Part shown: piece by piece, positions 1-8,644 of the stretch
Numbering within the stretch: the first letter of the stretch is position 1
How the letters are laid out: each line of letters starts with the position of its first letter
Assembly (NCBI GenBank): GCA_945907735.1
Contig: CAMDTL010000002.1
Span: 120,663-184,662, forward strand
Source: Methylotenera oryzisoli
GTDB taxonomy: Bacteria > Pseudomonadota > Gammaproteobacteria > Burkholderiales > Methylophilaceae
DNA: 64,000 nucleotides
Direction of reading: 5' to 3'
Made by a program: the position numbers and the translations under genes
Notes under the pieces: generated by a model
Seen by the model: only the letters and a program-made list of their open reading frames with translations
Databases searched by the model: none
Told to the model about the DNA's origin: nothing

Positions 1-1
1 C

Positions 2-1069
2 GAAGACTGGATAACGCGTGTGCCAGCACGATCGATTTATTTTGACCCAGAAGATTATTTGATGAAGTATGGAGAAATTTTTCGTTTATTGCCAGCATTA
101 CAAGCAAAAAAATTTGATGTTATTCATATACATACGCCATTTATTGCGCATTACGCAGGCCTAAAACTTGGCAGGCTATTACAAATACCCGTGATCGAAA
201 CCTATCACACCTTTTTTGAAGATTATCTGCATCATTATTTGCCATGGGTTCCCACATTTGCTGCGCGCGGCTTAGCACGATTAATTTCAAAAAAACAATG
301 CAATCAAGTAGATGCGATAGTTTCACCATCGCAACCGATGTTGGATGTGTTGCGCACTTATGGCATCAATAGCCAAGCAGCAGTGATAGCGACTGGTTTG
401 CAAGCGATGAGTTTTAAGGCGGCCGATGGCGAAGCGTTTAGGGCAAAACAGGACATTGCGCAAAATCGGCCAACCTTGCTGTATGTCGGGCGCGTGGCCT
501 TTGAAAAAAATATTGATTTTTTAGTCAGAGTGACCAAATTATTAAGTGAAAAAATACCAGAAATTTTATTGTTGATTACTGGAGAAGGACCCGCCGAGCC
601 GAGTTTACGTGCGCTGGTAACAACACTGGACATACAAAAAAACGTGAAATTTATTGGTTATTTAGATAGAAATACCGAATTAAACGCATGCTACAAAGCG
701 GCGGATATTTTTGTGTTTGCCTCCAAAAGTGAAACGCAAGGCCTAGTATTACTTGAAGCAATGGCGCAAGGCACGCCCGTGGTGGCAATTGCCGAGCTGG
801 GAACCGCGTCGATATTGGTTGAGGGGGAAGGCGCCATGATTGCCGCTGATGACGAAACGGAGTTTGCGCATCAGGTGCATGCTTTACTTGTCAATCCAGT
901 ACATCGCGAACATTTGGGCGAACGGGCGAGAGCGTATGTGCACAGCAACTGGTCGGCAACTACGCAAGCAGAACGCATGCTGAGATTTTATGCGGAAATA
1001 ATTGCTAAAAAAACAGGCGTCATGCAAGCCGATATCCATGAGGCTTCCAGAGCATATTATTTAGAATAA
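2..1069 (+). CDS. GT4-family glycosyltransferase, 5' end outside window
   Basis: Family 4 (GT-B fold) glycosyltransferase that would transfer a sugar from a nucleotide-sugar donor to a lipid or glycan acceptor in the cytoplasm. The donor-binding half is clear: a YVGR segment opens the second Rossmann domain, and the SKSETQGLVLLEAMAQGTPV segment carries the EX7E signature of the family. The frame is open from base 2 through residues EDWITR before the first possible start (GTG at 20), and that GTG has no ribosome binding site. The N-terminal glycine-rich acceptor-side strand normal for GT4 enzymes is also missing, so the true start lies upstream of the window. It ends 27 bases before phoU in convergent orientation. 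Resemblance is to diacylglycerol glucosyltransferase-type enzymes, but the acceptor cannot be read from the sequence. Confidence 0.9.
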   Translation, partial: EDWITRVPARSIYFDPEDYLMKYGEIFRLLPALQAKKFDVIHIHTPFIAHYAGLKLGRLLQIPVIETYHTFFEDYLHHYLPWVPTFAARGLARLISKKQCNQVDAIVSPSQPMLDVLRTYGINSQAAVIATGLQAMSFKAADGEAFRAKQDIAQNRPTLLYVGRVAFEKNIDFLVRVTKLLSEKIPEILLLITGEGPAEPSLRALVTTLDIQKNVKFIGYLDRNTELNACYKAADIFVFASKSETQGLVLLEAMAQGTPVVAIAELGTASILVEGEGAMIAADDETEFAHQVHALLVNPVHREHLGERARAYVHSNWSATTQAERMLRFYAEIIAKKTGVMQADIHEASRAYYLE

Positions 1070-1096
1070 TTGAGTCTAAGGGATCTTAAAAACCAC

Positions 1097-1804
1097 TTAA
1101 TCTAGCGCGGTTTCTTGCTCCATCTTTTCCATGCTGATATGGCGCACGTCTTTGCCTTTCACCATATAGACCACATATTCCGAGATATTTTTGGCGTGGT
1201 CGCCAATGCGCTCAATCGCTTTCGACATAAATAACACTTCTAGCGCCATGGTAATGGTGCGTGGGTCTTCCAGCATAAAAGTAATCAGCTGACGAATGGT
1301 CATTTGATATTGCGCATCGACTTCTTCGTCCATGTGTGCAATTTCAAGCACTTGGGTGACCTCTGAACGGGCAAAAGCATCTAAAGCCATGTGCAACATA
1401 TCGCGCGTTAAATTGGCCATGGCTTTAATTTCAGCAAAACGTGGTGACCACGCGCGATCAGTTTCGTAAGTTTTTAATGCAAAGCGTGCGATTTTAGTGG
1501 CTTCATCGCCAATGCGCTCAAGGTCGGTAATGGTTTTAATCATCATCAGTACCATGCGCAAATCGCCTGCGGTTGGCTGGCGCCGCGCAATAATATGGCT
1601 GCAATCTTCATCCACTTGCACTTCCAGTGCATTCACCAGATGATCTTTTTTGATGACAGTTTTAGCAAGCTTTGGATTTGCGTTAATTAAAGCTTCCAAC
1701 GCGTCCACAATTTGCTGTTCTACCAGCGCGCCCATCTCTAGCACCTTGGCGCGCACCGCTTCAAGCTCGGCATCGTATTGTTTAAAAATATGTTCAGATT
1801 GCAT
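1097..1804 (-). CDS. phoU: Phosphate transport system regulatory protein PhoU
   Basis: PhoU is a cytoplasmic negative regulator that links the PstSCAB phosphate transporter to PhoR kinase activity and limits phosphate uptake. The 235-residue product has the usual length and the two tandem three-helix PhoU repeats (about residues 15-105 and 115-210), with conserved acidic/metal-binding patches such as DLERIGDEATKIA and the matching AIERIGDHAKNI in the second repeat. The ATG is preceded by AAGGAA at good spacing. It lies 27 bases downstream of pstB on the same strand and is the last gene of pstSCAB-phoU, the standard order. Expression is probably from the Pho-regulated promoter before pstS. PhoB and PhoR are not in the window. 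Confidence 0.96.
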   Translation of the reverse strand: MQSEHIFKQYDAELEAVRAKVLEMGALVEQQIVDALEALINANPKLAKTVIKKDHLVNALEVQVDEDCSHIIARRQPTAGDLRMVLMMIKTITDLERIGDEATKIARFALKTYETDRAWSPRFAEIKAMANLTRDMLHMALDAFARSEVTQVLEIAHMDEEVDAQYQMTIRQLITFMLEDPRTITMALEVLFMSKAIERIGDHAKNISEYVVYMVKGKDVRHISMEKMEQETALD

Positions 1805-1831
1805 GCTATTTCCTTATTTTTGGCAATTGAA

Positions 1832-2611
1832 TTAACCGAATTTTCCAGTAATGTAGTCTTCTGTTTCTTTGCGGCTAGGACGGGTAAAGATAGTATTGGT
1901 GTCGTCATATTCCATCAGCTCGCCAAGGTACATATAAGCGGTGTAGTCGGATACCCGCGCGGCTTGCTGCATGTTGTGCGTCACCACTAAAATCGTTAGT
2001 TTTTGCTTAAGCTCACTCATCAGCTCTTCAATATTGGCAGTGGCAATCGGGTCTAGTGCCGATGTCGGTTCGTCAAATAACATAATCTCTGGGTCAGTCG
2101 CCAGCGCGCGCGCAATGCATAAACGTTGCTGCTGTCCGCCAGATAAATTAAAGGCTAAATCTTGTAATCTGTCTTTTGCTTCGTTCCACAAAGCCGCGCC
2201 TTTTAATGCCTCTTCCACTTTGTCATCCAACATGCGTTTGTTATTTTCGCCACGCACGCGCAAGCCATAAGCCACATTTTCATAAATAGACTTAGGAAAA
2301 GGGTTGGGCTTTTGAAACACCATGCTAATACGCATGCGCACTTCAATCGGGTCAACCCCTTGCTCTAAAATATTGGTGTTATCTGGATGCATCACAATTT
2401 CCCCTTGGTATTTATTGCCAGGGTAAAGGTCATGCATACGGTTAAAGCAGCGCAAAAATGTCGATTTCCCGCAGCCTGAGGGGCCAATCAGTGCGGTGAT
2501 TTTATTTTCATACAGCGGCATGCTCACACTTTTAAGCGCGTGGTTGCCACCATTATAAAAAAAGTTAAGGTTGCGAGATTCGGCTTTAATGGGGGTGGTT
2601 GGCTTAATCAT
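1832..2611 (-). CDS. pstB: Phosphate ABC transporter ATP-binding protein PstB
   Basis: ATPase subunit that powers high-affinity phosphate import through PstC/PstA. At 259 residues it is of normal length. The Walker A motif GPSGCGKST lies at about residues 43-51, the signature LSGGQQQR at about 155-162, the Walker [14 protein letters not shown] follows, and the H-loop is in VVTHNMQQ. The run QQQ in the signature and the [11 protein letters not shown] segment after Walker B are typical of PstB. The start ATG is preceded by AGGA. It sits 18 bases after pstA and 27 before phoU, so it is surely co-transcribed with them. Confidence 0.98.
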   Translation of the reverse strand: MIKPTTPIKAESRNLNFFYNGGNHALKSVSMPLYENKITALIGPSGCGKSTFLRCFNRMHDLYPGNKYQGEIVMHPDNTNILEQGVDPIEVRMRISMVFQKPNPFPKSIYENVAYGLRVRGENNKRMLDDKVEEALKGAALWNEAKDRLQDLAFNLSGGQQQRLCIARALATDPEIMLFDEPTSALDPIATANIEELMSELKQKLTILVVTHNMQQAARVSDYTAYMYLGELMEYDDTNTIFTRPSRKETEDYITGKFG

Positions 2612-2629
2612 TTTGGTCCTATATATTTG

Positions 2630-3598
2630 CTACCACTTAATATTCTTGCGAATTTTATAACGTAAATAAATTGCCGTGCCGTTCATCAGTAGCGTTACTA
2701 CAATAATAATCGCACCAGTTGCAGCAGCGTTGATATGGAAAGCGTGATCGGGGCGTGATAGCCAATTAAACATTTGAATCGGCAACACGGTAAAGCCTGA
2801 ACTTAACCACTCAAAATTGATGAAAGGTGCGACATCAGTTACTGGAGTTGGTGGTAGAAAGGCGATAAAGGTGAGCGCACCTATGGTGATAATCGGTGCT
2901 GTCTCGCCCAGCGCGCGCGCCATGCCGATAATCACGCCAGTTAAAATTCCGCCGTAAGAATATTTTAATACGTGGTCGTACACCACTTGCCATTTGGTTG
3001 CGCCAACCGCATAAGCCGCTTCGCGTATGGCGATTGGAATAGCGCGGATGGACTCACGGGTTGAAACAATCACAATCGGCAATATCAACAAACCCAAGGT
3101 TAAGCCCGCGGTGAGGATGCTTTGGCCTAAATCTAGAATATACACAAACAAACCTAAGGCTAATAGGCCATAGACAATTGATGGCACGCCTGCAAGATTA
3201 GTGACATTGATTTCAATGAGGTCCGAGAACCAATTTTTTGGCGCGTACTCTTCCAAATATAAGCCAGCCGCTACGCCCATGGGCACGGCTACCAGAAAGG
3301 TGACCAGCATCACCAATGCAGAGCCTACCCACGCCGATAGCAGGCCAGCATGCGCGGCGCGGCGTGACGGAAACTCTGTCAAAAACTCCATATTAAAACG
3401 CTGATAACCATCCATCACTAAATCGGTAAATAGGGTGAGTAGCGTAAGCAGTGCAAGCGTGAGCGCCAGTAAACCAATGAGCGAGAACATATAGTCGTTA
3501 AGTTTGTGGCGCTTAATCATGGCGCGCACTTCGCCTAAGTTTTTTAATGCCGAGGCTGGTGCTGGTGGCGTTTCAGTTGTCATATTGGTGCTCATCAT
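2630..3598 (-). CDS. pstA: Phosphate ABC transporter permease PstA
   Basis: Inner-membrane permease that pairs with PstC to form the phosphate channel. About six hydrophobic segments are visible, and the cytoplasmic EAA loop that contacts PstB is seen as REAAYAVGATKWQVVYDHVL. The frame could extend upstream to a GTG at 3652, inside pstC, but that start has no ribosome binding site. The ATG at 3598 overlaps the pstC stop by one base (TAATG), the usual mark of translational coupling, giving 322 residues; further ATGs at 3595 and 3583 are possible. The first 45 residues form a polar cytoplasmic tail before the first membrane segment. Confidence 0.95.
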   Translation of the reverse strand: MMSTNMTTETPPAPASALKNLGEVRAMIKRHKLNDYMFSLIGLLALTLALLTLLTLFTDLVMDGYQRFNMEFLTEFPSRRAAHAGLLSAWVGSALVMLVTFLVAVPMGVAAGLYLEEYAPKNWFSDLIEINVTNLAGVPSIVYGLLALGLFVYILDLGQSILTAGLTLGLLILPIVIVSTRESIRAIPIAIREAAYAVGATKWQVVYDHVLKYSYGGILTGVIIGMARALGETAPIITIGALTFIAFLPPTPVTDVAPFINFEWLSSGFTVLPIQMFNWLSRPDHAFHINAAATGAIIIVVTLLMNGTAIYLRYKIRKNIKW

Positions 3599-4545
3599 TA
3601 ATATCGCTCGTGATACTTTTTGCGTAACATGTGACCTAAAATATTGAAGCACAAAGTCATCATTAGCAGCACTAAACCTGCGGCAAAAATACTTTGGTAG
3701 CCAATGCTGCCGTGCGGTAAATCGCCCATCGCCACTTGTACAATAAATGCAGTAATGGTGGCGGCGCTTTCCATCGGATTAAAGCTCACAATAGGTTGCT
3801 GACCCGCAGCTACAGCCACCACCATGGTTTCGCCCACCGCGCGTGAGATGCCTAGAATATAAGCGGCCACAATGCCAGAAATAGCGGCTGGTGTAACCAC
3901 GCGCACGGCGGTTTGAAAACGTGTGGCACCCATAGCATAACTGCCTTCGCGCATGCTCATGGGCACGGCGCGCATGGCATCTTCGGCCACGGAGGCAATG
4001 TAGGGCACAATCATAATGCCCATCACAATGCCCGCGCTGAGCATATTAAAGCCTGGTAAATCGGGAAATATTTTTTGTAAAATGGGTGTTAAAAATAATA
4101 GCGCAAAATAGCCAAACACAATGGTTGGCACGCCTACCAGCAACTCGAGTATGGGCTTTACAATTTCACGTGTTTTGTGTGAGGCGAATTCTGATAAGTA
4201 AATCGCGGCGATAGTGCCGATAGGAATAGTCACTGCCAGCGCCACTGCCGAGGTGGTGAGTGTGCCAGAAACTAGCGGCAAAATACCGTAGTGGGCATCT
4301 TCAAATAATGGCGTCCATTGCGTGTCGGTAAAAAAATCAACCACCGAGACGGTTTTAAAAAAGCTGAGTGATTCGTAAAGCAACACGCCAACGATAGACA
4401 ATGTGGTGAAAACAGCAGAAAGTGCCGCCAACATTAACATGAATTCAATGATGCGCTCTTTGATATTTCTGCGTATATTTTTAGCGAGCCTTGGACTAAT
4501 GGTTAAATTAATAGACTGTTCGAGCATTGTGGTTGCCGTATTCAT
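3598..4545 (-). CDS. pstC: Phosphate ABC transporter permease PstC
   Basis: Second permease half of the phosphate importer. The 315-residue protein has a roughly 30-residue basic cytoplasmic N-terminus, then six predicted membrane segments, and the ATPase-contacting EAA loop REGSYAMGATRFQTAVRVV. It is shorter than some PstC proteins but has the full binding-protein-dependent permease domain. It follows pstS after a 114-base gap that contains a strong hairpin, so transcription into pstC is probably by partial read-through, giving more PstS than permease. The stop codon overlaps the pstA start. Confidence 0.96.
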   Translation of the reverse strand: MNTATTMLEQSINLTISPRLAKNIRRNIKERIIEFMLMLAALSAVFTTLSIVGVLLYESLSFFKTVSVVDFFTDTQWTPLFEDAHYGILPLVSGTLTTSAVALAVTIPIGTIAAIYLSEFASHKTREIVKPILELLVGVPTIVFGYFALLFLTPILQKIFPDLPGFNMLSAGIVMGIMIVPYIASVAEDAMRAVPMSMREGSYAMGATRFQTAVRVVTPAAISGIVAAYILGISRAVGETMVVAVAAGQQPIVSFNPMESAATITAFIVQVAMGDLPHGSIGYQSIFAAGLVLLMMTLCFNILGHMLRKKYHERY

Positions 4546-4611
4546 GGTGACGAGACCCGCTTATTGTAGCCGAAAATTTAGGCATAGATATGTGCCTGTA
4601 TTGATAAATTA

Positions 4612-4649
4612 AGATCAAACAAAAAGGGAGTGGTAAAACCACTCCCTTT
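4612..4649 (-). terminator. Hairpin after pstS (partial terminator)
   Basis: A perfect 11-bp stem (AAAGGGAGTGG pairing with CCACTCCCTTT) with a 5-base loop is followed on the minus strand by TTTTTGTTT. It lies immediately after the pstS stop and before pstC. It has the form of an intrinsic terminator. Because pstCAB-phoU have no obvious separate promoter, the likely role is partial termination or 3'-end protection that raises the ratio of PstS to the membrane subunits. The hairpin is seen; the role is inferred. Confidence 0.8.
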
Positions 4650-4659
4650 CCGCTAACAA

Positions 4660-5652
4660 TTACTTGATTCTGTCTAGCAGGTCAGTAATTTTAATACCTA
4701 CTTCAGGGGTGCCATTAAAGCCAGTACCTGGTTTCATGGCCTTGTAGTGTGCTTTTACCGCAGTGTAATCTTCTGGTGGTAGTGGCACATATTTAACTTC
4801 TTTAACTAGCGCAGGTGCGTTCTCTAAGTAGAAATTCACAAACGCTTTGACCTCTGGTTTGAAAGCAGCAGCAGTTGCATTCACGTAGATAAACAAAGGA
4901 CGTGACAGCGGTTGGTAAGTGCCGTTCATTACCGCTTCAGGCGAAGGCATAATAGCTGGCGAACCTGCTTTAGCTGAGATTGGAATAGCTCTCAATTTGT
5001 CTTTATTTTCTTCGTAATAAGCATAACCAAAGTAAGCTAAGCCACCTTCGTTGCCAGATACGCCTTGCACTAACACATTGTCATCTTCTGATGGGGTGTA
5101 ATCGGTGCGATGCGCTTTTGCTTTGCCGTTGATGGCCTCAGAGAAGTAGTCAAATGTACCAGATGCAGTACCTGGACCGTATAAGCCCATTTTTTTGTCA
5201 GGATAGGCAGGGTTTAGCTCTTTCCAGTTTTTAACGCTAGAGCCTGGAGCCCAGATTTTTTTCAAATCAGCTGCTGAAAGACTTTTTACCCAATCATTTT
5301 TGTTATTTACCACAACCGTTAAGGCATCATAGGCAATGGGTAACTCAATGTATTGAATGCCTGCTTCTTTACAAGCATCCATCTCTTTTTGTGAGATAGG
5401 GCGTGATGCGTCAGAAATATCGATCTCACCACGGCAGAACTTTTTAAAGCCGCCACCCGTGCCAGATTCGCCCACAGTTACTTTTATTTTTGTTGATTTT
5501 TGAAACTCTTCTGCAACAGCCTCGGTAATTGGGTAAACCGTGCTTGAGCCATCAATTTTGATGATTTTATCTGCAGCAACTGCAGTGTGGCTATTGAATG
5601 TAGCCGCTAATAGCGTCGCTACAGTGAATGATTTAACAAACTTAGTGTGCAT
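4660..5652 (-). CDS. pstS: Periplasmic phosphate-binding protein PstS
   Basis: High-affinity periplasmic phosphate receptor that feeds PstCA. A Sec signal peptide is clear (basic MHTKFVK, hydrophobic core, cleavage after AVAA), followed by the ligand-binding start [10 protein letters not shown], whose serine and threonine contact phosphate, and the later [20 protein letters not shown] and [12 protein letters not shown] segments that complete the binding site. The ATG at 5652 is chosen because GGAG lies 6-7 bases upstream; an upstream extension to 5691 would place a polar tail before the signal peptide. The mature protein ends with a normal PstS C-terminus. A PHO box and a -10 element lie upstream, so expression should rise under phosphate limitation through PhoB. 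Confidence 0.97.
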   Translation of the reverse strand: MHTKFVKSFTVATLLAATFNSHTAVAADKIIKIDGSSTVYPITEAVAEEFQKSTKIKVTVGESGTGGGFKKFCRGEIDISDASRPISQKEMDACKEAGIQYIELPIAYDALTVVVNNKNDWVKSLSAADLKKIWAPGSSVKNWKELNPAYPDKKMGLYGPGTASGTFDYFSEAINGKAKAHRTDYTPSEDDNVLVQGVSGNEGGLAYFGYAYYEENKDKLRAIPISAKAGSPAIMPSPEAVMNGTYQPLSRPLFIYVNATAAAFKPEVKAFVNFYLENAPALVKEVKYVPLPPEDYTAVKAHYKAMKPGTGFNGTPEVGIKITDLLDRIK

Positions 5653-5736
5653 TGAAATCTCCATGTAAGTAAATAAATGTACTGTAGTCACATTAACGAG
5701 CCATTGTGAAAGCCGTCTACAACATTTAGTGAGGAT

Positions 5737-5768
5737 TGTATAAGGTTTTTATGACGGAATTGTGACAA
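5737..5768 (-). promoter_or_regulatory. PHO box and -10 of the pst operon
   Basis: On the minus strand, TTGTCACAATTCCGTCAT (5768-5751) matches the PhoB box, two 7-base direct repeats of CTGTCAT type separated by 4 A/T bases. TATACA (5742-5737) follows at 8 bases, the spacing expected when the PHO box replaces the -35 element. The start of transcription would be about 75 bases before the pstS ATG. PhoB control is inferred from the match. Confidence 0.8.
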
Positions 5769-5796
5769 ATACAAATTTAGCTTTACCTGAAAAATT

Positions 5797-5821
5797 AAAA
5801 ATGCTGATTAAAAGCATTTTT
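5797..5821. terminator. Small A/T-flanked hairpin upstream of the pst promoter
   Basis: AAAAATGCT and AGCATTTTT form a 9-bp inverted repeat around a 7-base loop, A-rich on one side and T-rich on the other, so it could stop transcription weakly in either direction. It lies upstream of the PHO box and would insulate the pst promoter from the left-over sequence to its right. The stem is mostly A-T and weak. Confidence 0.4.
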
Positions 5822-5847
5822 ACCACGCAGTTGCAAACATAGCCTAG

Positions 5848-6249
5848 CCACCAATTAGCCGATCAAGACACGAAGTGCTGAAATTGTTGAGTGAATTAAG
5901 AGAGGTGTGGGATGAAATTAGCAAATCTGAGTCTATGCGCACTGGCGACTCCATTAACGGCAGTCGCATTAATAATACGACGCAATATTTTCCCGCAAAG
6001 GCTTAACTCCTGAGTAGCGATGAAATTTTCATCTGCAGTTGAACAGCGCTGCCCTGTTTTTGTTTCAATCTTTGATGCACTATCTCAGTGAGTTTTTTGT
6101 CTCACTGTAATTATCCACAATCCTTGCACCACCGCTTACCGACTGATAGCTATTGTCTGGAGTATTGTAGTGCAAATTGCCAGCTTAAACCACTTCGTCT
6201 GAATGATGGCGTGTGTGGGAAAGTAGCTCTATGTTAAACTTGAGCTAAT
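5848..6249. other. Gene-poor stretch between pstS and birA
   Basis: About 400 bases with no confident gene. The frame 5848-6006 (+) is open without an ATG; from a GTG at 5875 it gives 43 residues including ELREVWDEISKSESMRTGDS, ending PAKA. It reads like the tail of a protein rather than random sequence, but I do not recognise it. An overlapping frame has ATG at 5911 and encodes a 33-residue hydrophobic peptide. Further right are two small inverted repeats: GATGAAA/TTCATC near 6021-6034, and CAGTGAG/CTCACTG (6086-6107) with a T-rich loop. The birA promoter should be within the last 150 bases, but no clear -35/-10 pair stands out. Confidence 0.3.
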
Positions 6250-7221
6250 ATGAGTACGCTTACATTTCCCGTTTTACATGTGCTTGCCGACGGTCAATTT
6301 CACTCTGGTGAGACCTTGGCGCAGCGTTTTAAAGTGACGCGGGCGACGATTTGGAACGCAGTTCAACATGCAGAAAGCTTAGGCGTTGAGATTTTTTCTG
6401 TGCGCGGCCGTGGTTATAAATTGCCACAAGCCATTGATTTTTTAGACAAAAATGAAGTCATTAAATCGATAGGCGAGCAGCGCGCTTGGTTTGATTTACA
6501 AATTTTAGATGAAGTAACTTCGACTAATGCTTACTTGATGCAGCAAAAAAGGTTTGCCCATGCCACTTGCGTGGCGGCGCATGTGCAAACGCATGGCAAA
6601 GGCAGGCGCGGACGCACATGGGTTTCGCAACTGGGTGCGAGTTTAACTTTTTCGTTATTGTGGCGTTTTCAATGTGGCGCAGCGGCGCTTTCAGGCTTAA
6701 GTTTGGCGGTGGGCGTAGCACTAATTCGCGCACTCAGTAGTTTGGGTGTGAGCCATGCGCAATTAAAATGGCCGAATGATGTATTAGTTGATGGCAAAAA
6801 ATTGGCGGGCATTTTGATCGAATTGCAGGGTGATTTAGAAGGCCCAAGCGTAGCGGTGATAGGCATTGGTTTTAATTTGAACTTACCAAACAACGTGCTG
6901 GAAAGCATAGACCAGCCTGCAATTGATTTGGCTAGTGTTGCTAAACAAGCAATCAATCAAAGTATGTTGTTAGGCGTGTTATTAAAGCGCTTGGCTGAGG
7001 TGTTGAGTGGCTTTGAAACACATGGATTTATTGGCTTGCGCGATGAATGGCTGCGTTATCATGCTTATGAAAACAAGCCGGTACGCATGTTGTTGCCCAA
7101 TGGAACGGATGTGCAAGGTTTGGTAAAAGGCGTGGCGGATGACGGCATTTTGTTGGTAGAAACGGCGCTTGGACTACAGCGATTTTCTGCAGGAGAGCTT
7201 AGTTTAAGAGGCTTAGTTTGA
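6250..7221 (+). CDS. birA: Biotin-[acetyl-CoA-carboxylase] ligase / biotin repressor BirA
   Basis: Activates biotin to biotinyl-AMP and attaches it to the lysine of biotin carboxyl carrier protein, needed for acetyl-CoA carboxylase. The 323 residues cover an N-terminal winged helix (about 1-60, including SGETLAQRFKVTRATIWNAV and the wing SVRGRGYKL), the catalytic domain with the adenylate-binding loop HGKGRRGRTWVS at about residue 117, the KWPNDVLVDGKKLAGILIE motif, and the C-terminal SH3-like domain ending in FSAGELSLRG. Because the helix-turn-helix is present, it may also repress biotin genes, although none lie nearby. It heads a plus-strand cluster with coaX 12 bases downstream. Confidence 0.96.
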   Translation: MSTLTFPVLHVLADGQFHSGETLAQRFKVTRATIWNAVQHAESLGVEIFSVRGRGYKLPQAIDFLDKNEVIKSIGEQRAWFDLQILDEVTSTNAYLMQQKRFAHATCVAAHVQTHGKGRRGRTWVSQLGASLTFSLLWRFQCGAAALSGLSLAVGVALIRALSSLGVSHAQLKWPNDVLVDGKKLAGILIELQGDLEGPSVAVIGIGFNLNLPNNVLESIDQPAIDLASVAKQAINQSMLLGVLLKRLAEVLSGFETHGFIGLRDEWLRYHAYENKPVRMLLPNGTDVQGLVKGVADDGILLVETALGLQRFSAGELSLRGLV

Positions 7222-7233
7222 AAGGCATGCATT

Positions 7234-7959
7234 ATGTTGTTAGTGATTGATATTGGCAACACCCGCACCAAATGGGCGTTGGCGGGCGATGATGGAAGAC
7301 TATCGCCCATGCAAATTTGCTTAAATGCAGCTATTGCCAGTGCCAAGTTTCCAGTTAAGCAGGCGCAAAAAGTCATTATTTCTAACGTGGCGGGCGATGC
7401 AATTGCGCAACAAATGGCGCAATTATTAGCACCGTTAGCGCCGCATTTTATGAAGGTGATTGAGCAAGCTGGCGGCGTAATAAATCGATATGAGCCGACA
7501 TTAGGCACCGACCGTTGGGCCGCGCTGGTAGGGGCTTGGCACATTACCAAGCACGCCACAGTGGTGGTGAATGCGGGCACGGCAATTACCATCGATGTGC
7601 TGAACGGCAAAGGCGAGTTTTTAGGCGGTACGATTATGCCAGGCTTATATTTGATGCATGAATCTTTAAATCAACATGCCATGCAGGTCAATATCCATGC
7701 GGATTCTGTCGGTGTTTCTATGATAAATTTTCCTATCAATACGCAAGATGCAGTAACTGCTGGCTGCTTAAATGCGGTTGCTGGGGCCATTCATTTAATG
7801 TTAAAACGGCTGGAAAAAGAGAGCGGCTGGCTGCCAAAGCTGCTGATTAGCGGTGGTGACGCGCATAACATTGCACAAGCTTTAAACCTAGATGTAAAAC
7901 AGATTATCATTACGGACAACCTTGTTTTGCAAGGTTTAGTTTTGTTGGCCAAAGAATAG
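7234..7959 (+). CDS. coaX: Type III pantothenate kinase CoaX
   Basis: Phosphorylates pantothenate in the first step of coenzyme A synthesis. The 241-residue protein is an ASKHA-fold kinase: the phosphate-1 motif IDIGNTRTKWAL is at residues 5-16, the pantothenate-binding/catalytic GTDRWAALVGA at about 90-100, and the phosphate-2 motif NAGTAITIDVL at about 112-122; SGGDA near the C-terminus is the adenosine motif. This type III enzyme needs a monovalent cation and is not feedback-inhibited by CoA (family knowledge). It follows birA by 12 bases, a common betaproteobacterial pair, and is followed 13 bases later by the SPOR-like gene. Confidence 0.97.
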   Translation: MLLVIDIGNTRTKWALAGDDGRLSPMQICLNAAIASAKFPVKQAQKVIISNVAGDAIAQQMAQLLAPLAPHFMKVIEQAGGVINRYEPTLGTDRWAALVGAWHITKHATVVVNAGTAITIDVLNGKGEFLGGTIMPGLYLMHESLNQHAMQVNIHADSVGVSMINFPINTQDAVTAGCLNAVAGAIHLMLKRLEKESGWLPKLLISGGDAHNIAQALNLDVKQIIITDNLVLQGLVLLAKE

Positions 7960-7972
7960 GGAAAGCGAACGC

Positions 7973-8641
7973 ATGAAATTGTTGGGATGTTTGTTGGTAT
8001 TGCTCAACGCGGGCTTATTGGTTTATTTTAATATGGATGTACTGCTGCCCAAGCCAGTGGCTGCGGATCGATCGATTCTACCAGAAAAATTAAAAATATT
8101 AAGCGAAAATGAGTTGGTCGCGATGCCTAAAAAAGCGTTGCCTGTGCCAAAGCCGGAGGTGCCGATGGTGCTAGCCGTCACCAATTGCTATAAATGGGGC
8201 AATTTTACCCAAACTAATTTACCTGCAGCGCAACTGGTGTTGGTGCGGCTGGGGTTGCAAAGCGTGGTGAATCAAGAAGCCATTGTGCAAGAAGATAGGC
8301 GTTTTTGGGTGTATTATCCGCCGCTAAAAACGGAGCGCTTGGCGCAAGAAAAAGCGGCCGAAATTAAAGCGCTGGGCTTGGAAGAGATTTTTATTGTACA
8401 AGATTCGCAATGGCGCAATGCCATTTCATTTGGCTTGTTTCAAGATGAACAATTGGCTAGTGCATTGTTAAGAGGTTTGCGGGCAAAAGGCGTAAAAGGC
8501 GCAACCAAGGCTTTGCGTAGCCCAGGAAAATCGTTAAGCAGTTTGCTGATTAAAGCAGTTGGCGCTGATACTGCGTTAGCATTGCACGAAATTAAACCAG
8601 AGTTTGTGGGTACAGATTTAGTGCCTACGGTTTGTGAATAA
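7973..8641 (+). CDS. SPOR-like membrane-anchored protein
   Basis: Protein of 222 residues with one N-terminal hydrophobic segment (about residues 3-25), a short proline-rich linker, and a C-terminal region (about residues 55-210) that resembles a SPOR peptidoglycan-binding fold: the pattern CYKWGNF..., RRFWVYYPPL, EEIFIVQDSQWRNAISFGLFQ and further alternating strands. A protein of this kind commonly follows birA-coaX in betaproteobacteria. The likely place is the inner membrane facing the periplasm, possibly at septal peptidoglycan. The exact function is unknown. It is convergent with lpdA, with only 3 bases between the stop codons. Confidence 0.75.
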   Translation: MKLLGCLLVLLNAGLLVYFNMDVLLPKPVAADRSILPEKLKILSENELVAMPKKALPVPKPEVPMVLAVTNCYKWGNFTQTNLPAAQLVLVRLGLQSVVNQEAIVQEDRRFWVYYPPLKTERLAQEKAAEIKALGLEEIFIVQDSQWRNAISFGLFQDEQLASALLRGLRAKGVKGATKALRSPGKSLSSLLIKAVGADTALALHEIKPEFVGTDLVPTVCE

Positions 8642-8644
8642 GTT

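Noticed and set aside
7065..7610. 181-codon frame opposite birA/coaX
   Set aside because: Fully antisense to two well-supported genes; no recognisable domain.
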